NCBI GenBank assembly: GCA_029718625.1
Contig: CM056381.1
Span: forward strand, 50,186,608 to 50,250,607
DNA from: Synaphobranchus kaupii
Taxonomy: Eukaryota; Chordata; Actinopteri; Anguilliformes; Synaphobranchidae
Length of the DNA stretch: 64,000 nucleotides
Direction: 5' to 3'
The position numbers and the translations under genes were made by a program. The notes beneath the pieces were generated by a model, which had not been told where the DNA came from, ran no database searches, and saw nothing but the letters and a program-made list of their open reading frames with translations. Positions 57,068-64,000 of the stretch are shown piece after piece (the stretch's first letter is position 1; every line of letters starts with the position of its first letter).

Positions 57068-58150
57068 AAGGTCTTTGCCATAGACTGTCGAACGGACAGC
57101 TCTCTGGGACAACCACAGAACTGTGGGGACAACACTAAGCAAAAGAGTGTAAAGGGACATCTAACGTCTCTGTTGTAAGCTCCGTTGTGGAGGATCACTA
57201 TAACAAGATATTTTATAGTAGACTACGTATATACTAGACTTATTTGACTTAACATACTTGCTACGCATCAGGTTAGCTACCATTCGGCTGTGATAACGTT
57301 ACATGAATGGTAACGTTAGTTATGAAAAGGTATTTGCTGGAATTGTCAGGTAAGTTAACTATAAAGCCTCTACAGAAATGCTCGCTAACCGAGTTGCTAA
57401 GAAACTAATTTCAACTTGTCAACAGTTAGCCATCTAATGTTTTTTTAAAGGCTTAACTCGTCTTGAGCCACACATTATGGCCCCTGCCCCAATACTCACG
57501 CTTGCGCACTTCAAATGCAGGGTTGCCCAGCGAGAACCTCACTGCTTCAGGGGCTTAGTCTGTCTCATTTCTTATTTTGCAAGTGCGGGAGTGCTTGACT
57601 GCGCTCTTTATAAGCGCTTGATATGGACTTCTCGTGAGTCCGTGTCGAAGCAAAACTTTGCCCATAGTTTTTTGCCTTATCTTGACTTTCGACACTCTGG
57701 CCAATGAGAGCAGTATTCTGTGTGCAAGTAGACCTACTGCACAATGGAGCATAGGAACGTTATGTGCACAACGATGGCGAAGAAAATCATCTTCAAGTAT
57801 AAAGTGAAAAAAATATAGAATAACTATATGTATGATGCTCAGTAAATATGTCATGCGATTTCTTTCCTGTAAATTCACATTTTATTGTAGCTAAGAATCG
57901 GTGCAGTATGGGCTGCAGCCTGATGGAATAGCCTATGTAGGTTGAGCAGCAGAAAGGCTTCTCAGGCTGGCTGGTGACAATCGCTAATTATATCAAATAA
58001 CACAATGCGGGACCTACAGTACAGTTGACATAGTCTACATTTATTAAACTGAACTCAGCGCTCCGGTTTTCCCAAACAGCTCTGCTGTTCTAGCTAGCTA
58101 TTATGCAATGGTTACTTTACAAAGCAAATGTCCTCCAGCGTTTGTGTTAT
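57068..58150. other. No gene recognised
   Basis: Intergenic or intronic. Frames near 57477-57878 have no family features. Confidence 0.4.
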
Positions 58151-58152
58151 TA

Positions 58153-58372
58153 CAAACCCCAATTCCAAAAACATTTGAAACTATGTAAAATGTACATAAA
58201 AGCAGACAGCAGTGATTTGTAAATTCTCTTTTACGTACATTTAATTGAAAACAGTACAAAGAAAAGATATTTAATGTTTTACCTTATCAACTTTATTGAT
58301 TTTTGTAAATGTACGTTAATTCTGAATTTGATGCCTGCAACACCTTCCAAAAAAGTTGGGACAGGAGCAAAA
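58153..58372 (+). mobile_element. Left half of a family B Tc1-like element
   Basis: Begins CAAACCCCAATTCCAAAAAC after TA (58151-58152). Matches the other family B copies to the TTCCAAAAAAGTTGGGACAG word at 58345-58364, then stops at an A-run. Confidence 0.88.
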
Positions 58373-58454
58373 AAAAATGGATCTCTTACACAACATTGTA
58401 CTGTGTGCATCCATATCTTTTTTCTTCCTTTTATTTATTTATTTTTTTTTGCAG

Positions 58455-58608
58455 TGATGGATGGAGACCAGTCCAGTGACCTGATGCGGTCTGTGAAGAG
58501 TAGGCTCATTGCCGAAACTGATTGTGAAGAAGGAAGAGGACCATCAGTGCAAAGACTTTGCAGAGGAGGACCACTTAGATACAGAGCTGAGGAGAGCTAA
58601 GCTGATTG
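58455..58608 (+). pseudogene. Tandem exon copy A, frameshifted
   Basis: Same exon as copies B and C, with acceptor TTTTTTTTTGCAG and donor ATTGGTGAGC intact. It has lost 3 nt after GTGAAGAG and gained 1 nt in GCCGAAACTG, so it is 154 nt instead of 156 and the frame breaks. A TAA appears near its end. It sits at the left edge of the array, next to a truncated Tc1-like element. Confidence 0.75.
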
Positions 58609-59410
58609 GTGAGCAGGTAGCAGGACTGCATAGCTCAACCTCTCTTTTGTGGCATTTTATTTTCTAACTTGTAGCTCCGCTGTCTGTCTTGCTATTTTTA
58701 TCATTTTATACTCAACTATTAGGACCAGATTTACCACAAAAGCAGTTGCTATGAGTCTGCAGGCTAATTTAGCCCCCCCTTTTAAAGGGTTAAATCATCT
58801 GGGCCACTATTCTGCAACCTGACCCAAGAAGATACGTTCTTGCACTATCAGCCCAAATCATCTTCAGCCTGGCACAAGAGGGTTTTCCATCTCAAATCAT
58901 GGGTCAGAAATCACTATGAGCTAATTCAGGCCAGTATTTCAAGGGTTAAATTGTCTTGGGCCGCTCGTATGACACTGCCTATTCGTCAGTATGGACATTT
59001 AGGCTGTGTCTCAAATGGCAAATATGCTGCCTTAGAAGGCAACAATTTGAAGGCAGCATCTCATGTATCCTTCTCTGGGTATGATATTGCAAGCCTTTTG
59101 CGATTACCTCAGGGTTCTCACTTCCTTTAATTTAATGGCAGCCAAAAACAACAAGCGGCACCAGAGGATCTTTTTTTACAGTGTGGACATGCAGTAAAAC
59201 TCCATCATTTGTTGTACCTATATCTAAAAATATATATAATGTATTTAATACACAGGAATAGTGTATCTGATGTTTTTAAGCCTCTGTGAGCTTTTCATTA
59301 ACTAGCAAGCTAACATGGCGTAATGAACCAACCGTAAACACTGATCTCACGTGACATCATCCTGCCTTCTAAGTGCATCTCAAATTATTATTATTATTTT
59401 TTTTTTGCAG

Positions 59411-59566
59411 TGATGGATGGAGACCAGTCCAACAACCTGATGCGGTCTGTGAAGAGGAGGAGGCCTATTGCCGATCAGATTGTGAAGAAGGAAGAGGACC
59501 ATCAGTGCAACGATTTTGCAGAGGAGGACCACTTAGATACAGAGCTGAGGAGGGCTCAGCTGATTG
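59411..59566 (+). CDS. Tandem exon copy B, open, unknown gene
   Basis: A 156-nt exon bounded by a polypyrimidine tract plus TTGCAG and by the donor GGTGAGCAG. It enters in phase 1 and leaves in phase 1 (2 + 51x3 + 1 nt), so it can be repeated or skipped without shifting the frame. It encodes MDGDQSNNLMRSVKRRRPIA then DQIVKKEEDHQCNDFAEEDH and LDTELRRAQLIG. The peptide is highly charged, with a basic KRRRP cluster near residues 14-18 that could be a nuclear signal, and an acidic helical second half. I do not recognise the family and no neighbouring exons were identified. It could belong to a host gene on this strand or to a duplicated repeat. Confidence 0.55.
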
Positions 59567-60433
59567 GTGAGCAGTAGCAGGACCGCATAGCTCAACCTTT
59601 CTTTTGTGGCATTTTATTTTCTAACTTGTAGCTCCGCTGTCTGTCTTGCTATTTTTATCATTTTATACTCAACTATTAGGACCAGATTTACACAAAAGCA
59701 GTTGCTATGAGTCTGCAGGCTAATTTAGCCCCCCTTTTAAAGGGTTAAATCATCTTGGGCCACTAATCTGCAACCTGACCCAAGAAGATAGATTCTTGCA
59801 CTATCAGCCCAAATCATCTTCAGCCTGGCACAAGAGGGTTTTCCATCTCAAATCATGGGTCAGAAATCACTGTATGAGCTAATTCAGGCCAGTATTTCAA
59901 GGGTTAAATTGTCTTGGGCCGCTCATGTCACACTGCCTATTCGTCAATATGGACATTTAGGCTGTGTCTCAAATGGCAAATATGCTGCCTTCGAAGGCAG
60001 CATTTGAAGGCAGGAAGGCATCGAGGCGTGTCTCATTCCCAAGTTTGTATAAATTCCTGCTTTCTAAGGTGCCTTAGAAGGCAGCATTTGAAGGCAGCAT
60101 CTCATGTATCCTTCTCTGGGTATGATATTGCAAGCCTTTGCGATTACCTCAGGGTTCTCACTTCCTTTAATTTAATGGCGGCCAAAAACAACAAAGCGGC
60201 ACCAGAGGATCTTTTTTACAGTGTGGACATGCAGTAAACTCCATCATTTGTTGTACCTATATCTAAAAATATATATAATGTATTTAATACACAGGAATAG
60301 TGTATCTGATGTTTTTAAGCCTCTGTGAGCTTTTCATTAACTAGCAAGCTAACGTGGCGTAATGAACAACCGTAAACACTGATCTCACGTGAGTGCATCT
60401 CAAATTATTATTATTATTTTATTTTTTTTGCAG

Positions 60434-60589
60434 TGATGGATGGAGACCAGTCCAGCAACCTGATGCGGTCCGTGAAGAGGAGGAGGCCCATTGCCGATCA
60501 GATTGTGAAGAAGGAAGAGGACCATCAGTGCAACGATTTTGCTGAGGAGAACCACTTAGATACAGAGCTGAGGAGGGCTCAGCTAATTG
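60434..60589 (+). CDS. Tandem exon copy C, open, unknown gene
   Basis: As copy B: 156 nt, phases 1-1, acceptor TTTTTTTTGCAG, donor GGTGAGCAG. It differs from B at a few sites only (DQSSNL, EENH). Changes such as CCT to CCC in RRRP are synonymous. The preserved frame in B and C, beside the broken A, suggests some coding constraint or recent duplication. The gene it belongs to is unknown. Confidence 0.55.
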
Positions 60590-60982
60590 GTGAGCAGTAG
60601 CAGGACCGCATAGCTCAACCTCTCTTGTGTGGCATTTTATTTTCTAACTTGTAGCTCCGCTGTCTGTCTTGCTATTTTTATCAATTTTATACTCGACTAT
60701 TAGGGCCAGATTTACACAAAAGCAGTTGCTATGAGTCTGCAGGCTAATTTAGCTCATTTAAATTACGTGCATGGCAACAAAGTACTTTGGTGGATAATGG
60801 TTCTTGTCTATTTTTGTTACTGTAACCAGCCACTGAACAATACGACAAAGCCATTTCCAAGGCATGGGTTAGGGTTAGTTCGGAATTGTGGACATAATGT
60901 CTCATTTACAACTTACCCATGATGTTGTTAATTGATGGAGACCATTTTCAGCTGATTCCATGCTGTCCTTCTTGTGGACATA

Positions 60983-61894
60983 CAGATCCTTTCCAAAAAA
61001 TTAGAATATCATGGAAAAGTTTTTTTTTTCCATAATTCCATTCAAAAAGTGAAACTTTCATAGATTATAGATTCATTACACACAAAGTGAAATATTTCTA
61101 GCCTTTATTTGTTTCATTTTTCATAATTTTGGCTTACAGCTCCAGAAAACCCCCAAAACAGTATTTCAAGAAATTAGAATAGTGTGTCGAAAATCAGCAT
61201 TTACTTCAGTTATTTCAGAGAAGTGGCTTGACTCGAGGAATCCGATAGTTGTAGCCCATGTCCCGGATACGTCTGTACGTGGTGGTTTTTGAAGCACTGA
61301 CTCCAGCCTCAGTCCACTCCCTCTGCATCTCCGCCAAATTTTGGAATCGTCTTTGCTTGACAATCCGCTGAAGTCTACGGTCATCTCTTTTGCTTGTGCA
61401 CCTTCTCCTGCCACATTTTTCCCTTCCACTAAACTTTCTATTGATATGCTTGGACACTGCACTCTGTGAACAGCCAGCCTCCTTAGCGATGACCTTTTGT
61501 GGCTTACCCATCTTCTGGAGGGTGTCAATGATGGTCTTCTGGCCAATTGTCAAGTCTGCAGTCTTCCCCATACTGAACCAAACTGAGATAAACACTTTGC
61601 AGGTGTTTTCAGTAAATTAGATGATAGTGTGACACTCAATCTAAAACATTCATTCTCTGAAATAACTGAAGTAAATGCTGATTTTCGACACACTATTCTA
61701 ATTTCTTGAAATACTGTTTTGGGGGTTTTCTGGAGCTGTAAGCCACAATTATGAAAAATGAAACAAATAAAGGCTTGAAATATTTCACTTTGTGTGTAAT
61801 GAATCTATAATCTATGAAAGTTTCACTTTTTGAATGGAATTATGGAAAAAAAAACAACTTTTCCATGATATTCAAATTTTTTGGAAAGGATCTG
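60983..61894 (-). mobile_element. Tc1-like element (family D), internally deleted
   Basis: The ends CAGATCCTTTCCAAAAAATT and the inverse are flanked by TA (60981-60982 and 61895-61896). Long inverted repeats of about 220 bp. The host sequence closes up as in the uninterrupted copy at 11181. It carries only an N-terminal transposase frame. Confidence 0.93.
61215..61571 (-). pseudogene. Tc1 transposase N-terminus, catalytic domain deleted
   Basis: From ATG at 61571 the frame reads MGKTADLTIGQKTIIDTLQK and then VIAKEAGCSQSAVSKHINRK, a paired-like helix-turn-helix (about residues 8-50). Next are GRRRCTSKRDDRRLQRIVKQ and EAGVSASKTTTYRRIRDMGY, the second HTH (about 60-105). The frame ends in VKPLL at residue 118 where the DDE domain should start, and the right terminal repeat begins within about 30 bp. 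It keeps both DNA-binding sub-domains but has no catalytic residues. It could bind ends if expressed, but no promoter evidence exists. Confidence 0.9.
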
Positions 61895-62384
61895 TACACG
61901 TTGCTAATGCTAGCGCAACTCTATGGTAACCGGTAGCATCCATTACCAAACGCACTTAAACACTCCACAGTGAAGTACGGCGACGGAGCGAACGTGGCCA
62001 TTACAACTTATTGCTCTTTGTTGTTGTAGTCGTCCAGTGCCGGCACTACATTCGTAGGTAACGTAAAGTACCGCTCTGCTGCCGTACTTCGACAGAGAAT
62101 ATAGGTCAGCACAAAGTAAAGGATTCAACGATAGTTTGACTTCAAAAATGATGGTATAAACACTCAAATTAACCCAGATAGACTGTCGTCGTATTTTATT
62201 TGCTTTGGGTGCACTGTGGAGTGTTTAAGTGCGTTTGGTAGTGGATGCTACTAGTTTCCTTAGAGTTGCGCTAGCATTAGCAATGTCTGTATGCCCACAA
62301 GAAGGACAGCATGGAATCAGCTGAAAATGGTCTCCATCAATCAACAACATCATTTATGTCCAAAATTCCGAACTAACCCTTTAA

Positions 62385-63234
62385 CTATCTATTCTTTTCG
62401 ATTATTATCTGACGAATGAGCAATGCGCCAAGTAAAAACGACACGTGAGTGATTAGTTTGTTTCGATGCTGAGCTGTGCAAGGAGCAAGCTAATGTCACT
62501 AGCTAGCACCACGGAGGGATGGATAAAAAGGTGAAAGATTGGGAGAGGGATAAAATTGGTATATGGATAAGGAGAGCAGAAAAAAATAAACACTTTAGCT
62601 AACTATTCCAAATCCAAATGCTGATAACGCGGACAACTATTTTCAAGAGCAAACAGAACGAGCGTTTGGTTCAGACTTCAGACAGGATTTCTTAGTGGGA
62701 CAGGACGGTTTTATTCGCCTCAAACTATGGGAGGAGTTATGTAATGAGATCAAAGTATGTATTGGTTGAGGTTTCACATCTACGTCACCATGGACCCATT
62801 TCGACTCCACCCTTTTTTTTCAGCATACAGGAATAAAGAGATATAGATAGACTGAAATTTAACGAGATTGCAGTGGAATTTGTTCCTCAAGCTTTATTAC
62901 TGCTCAATACATGCCTTAATAGCCATAAATAATGTGGTTATAAGCATATTACGGATTTTTCTTGACCGTCACTTTAAATGTGTTCATGCATATGTATACC
63001 TGAAGTGAAAATGCTAAAACAGGGTGGAGATTGATTAAACAGGGAGGGGATGTTTCCCGCCTGTTGTTCTATCAGTGTTACTATTATTTCCTTAGTTGGA
63101 CCACCACTTTTCCTGTATTATGTTGTAGGAAGGTTTTTCTTTATGCTGGTGTAACTGGAGATATCAACCCCTGCGCAGACGGCGACCCCCTATTTCCGGT
63201 TCCGTTGGCATTGTGACATATAAACCCTGTATTG
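62385..63234. other. No gene recognised
   Basis: Intergenic DNA with short frames. A GCTAGC-rich patch lies near 62495. Confidence 0.45.
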
Positions 63235-63290
63235 CAGGGATGGGCAACTCCAGGCCTTGTGGGCCGGTGTGTATGCAGGTTTTTGCTGCC
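63235..63290. mobile_element. hAT-like MITE end fragment
   Basis: CAGGGATGGGCAACTCCAGG followed by CCTTGTGGGCCGGTGTGTAT then GCAGGTTTT is a familiar fish hAT terminal repeat. The opposite end was not found. Confidence 0.6.
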
Positions 63291-63469
63291 ACCAATTACC
63301 AATTATTTAATTAGCCCAATCATTTACATTATCTTATATTTTAGCAACATTCCGCAATATGAACAGAAGCTTATGAATGTTCCTGTGCCTGTATGCATGT
63401 ATTGTAGCGTTTTATTGTGGTCTAATTTACGAGTGTGTCGGTGTATATGACTAATTAGCTGATTGAGCT

Positions 63470-63565
63470 AGTGTTGCACGGTACACCGAAACTTCGGTAC
63501 TTTTTCGATACTTAAAAAAAAAAACGGTTCGGTATTAGAATTTTCCGACGTTCGGTACTTTAAAA
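63470..63565. repeat. Possible start of another DNA element
   Basis: GTTGCACGGTACACCGAAAC then TTCGGTACTTTTTCGATACT recalls a dispersed fish repeat. GTACCGAA words are inverted nearby (TTCGGTAC at 63495 and 63552). The boundary is not established. Confidence 0.35.
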
Positions 63566-63875
63566 AATTTTTTTATATTATTCTTTTTTTTAACATAATC
63601 TTTTTTTTCTTTTTCTTTTATGTAGCTGCAATATTTCCCTTACCGCAGAATGCTGGAATGATCAAAATAGCATCTGGAAAAACCCTTGCCAAAACAGCTT
63701 CGGTTTCCCGTTAGGCCTAATTAAATTTTCAATGGCAGCGCTGATATTATGAGGGTGTAATTATAGTTTCCGCCTCTACGCAAAATGGCGCACTTTCATC
63801 CGTTTCGCTATCTGACCAGAACTCTTACATTTTAGTGTAGAGTAAAAGCTAATACTGCAGAGGCAGGAGTTTGAT

Positions 63876-64000
63876 TCTGCCTGTTTTTAAGGACTGATTA
63901 TGGATCAGCACTATGGAGGAGTCTCAAAAGCAGCTCTACAGTGCTGCAAAGATAGCTGATCCAGAAACAGTCCTTAAAAACCGGTAGAAACAAACTCCTT
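63876..64000. repeat. Inverted repeat at the right edge of the window
   Basis: AGTTTGATTCTGCCTGTTTT then TAAGGACTG..TGGATCAGC (63879-63918) is the inverse, with few differences, of GCTGATCCAGAAACAGTCCT then TAAAAACCGGTAGAAACAAACT (63955-63997). The spacer is about 37 bp. It may be a small foldback or part of an element that continues beyond the window. Confidence 0.7.

Larger units (their letters stand above)
58455..60752. repeat. Three tandem units of about 1 kb, each with one exon
   Basis: Exon starts lie at 58455, 59411 and 60434 (periods 956 and 1023). Downstream intronic blocks, including TAGCTCCGCTGTCTGTCTTG and AAAAGCAGTTGCTATGAGTC, are repeated. The extra length of unit 2 comes from a GAAGGCAGCATTTGAAGGCA-type local duplication near 59990-60090. 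Unit 3 is cut after GCAGGCTAATTTAGC at about 60752. Confidence 0.92.
60871..62380. mobile_element. TTAA-type foldback with GC-rich core, full copy split by Tc1
   Basis: The left arm starts AGGGTTAGTTCGGAATTGTG. The right arm ends CCGAACTAACCCT followed by TTAA (62381-62384). The left-hand TTAA is mutated to TTAG. The GC core (about 61973-62090) has ends AAGTACGGCGACGGAGCG and CGCTCTGCTGCCGTACTT. The right arm is about 290 bp. The left arm is shortened by about 110 bp next to the core and split by a Tc1-like insertion. Confidence 0.85.

Noticed and set aside
61390..61620. Plus-strand frame of 76 codons
   Set aside because: Antisense shadow of the Tc1 transposase fragment.

Overview
This window is nuclear DNA of a ray-finned (teleost) fish. 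The evidence is a five-exon vertebrate prothymosin-alpha gene, a typical fish tRNA-derived SINE, several families of fish Tc1/mariner elements with long inverted repeats, a DIRS-type tyrosine-recombinase retrotransposon, LINE fragments of L2/Jockey and L1/Tx1 type, hAT and TTAA-target MITEs, and introns and intergenic DNA of ordinary AT-rich fish composition. I cannot name the species. Nothing bacterial, no CRISPR and no organelle DNA is visible.

Layout. 0-5 kb: a decayed Tc1 transposase and a 1.17 kb near-perfect palindromic Tc1-type element. 5.0-9.6 kb: prothymosin alpha (ptma) on the minus strand, the only complete host protein-coding gene I can rebuild, with five coding exons, a poly(A) signal and a plausible core promoter. 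9.6-15 kb: sparse DNA with a TTAA foldback element, a solo LTR with exact 5-bp target duplications and a SINE. 15-18.5 kb: a broken DIRS-like retroelement (gag, RT, start of RNase H, tyrosine recombinase). 20.6-29.2 kb: a hAT transposase remnant, a Tc1-like element with a MITE inside it, a TTAA foldback element carrying an acidic open frame and itself split by a hAT MITE, and a large inverted-repeat region holding a fish repeat with two tRNA-like sequences. 29.4-35 kb: a tandem-repeat region, a LINE RT fragment and a third palindromic Tc1-type element. 35-38.5 kb: a multi-copy fish gene remnant cut in two by a 2 kb inverted-repeat element, then an exon resembling a SWIM/YqaJ-type multi-copy family. 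38.7-47.3 kb: an inverted-repeat transposon with repeated subterminal motifs and a nested Tc1, LINE RT, MITEs, and a foldback element with GC-rich minisatellite arms. 47.5-52 kb: a 225-bp satellite in two blocks. 53.8-56.5 kb: L1/Tx1-like LINE remains around a 500-N gap. 58.4-60.6 kb: a 156-nt symmetric exon present three times in tandem. 60.9-62.4 kb: a second copy of the GC-core foldback, split by a Tc1-like element. 62.4-64 kb: little of note.

The most unusual feature is a roughly 560-bp palindromic module that occurs inside three different Tc1-type terminal-repeat families in this one window (3.7, 6.3, 22.4 and 33 kb). It suggests that foldback DNA can be exchanged between, or inserted repeatedly into, unrelated Tc1-like elements. 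Next most interesting are the three in-frame exon copies, the TTAA element carrying an acidic gene-like frame, and the interrupted multi-copy gene at 35-38 kb. All family names are from sequence reading alone; no database search was possible.
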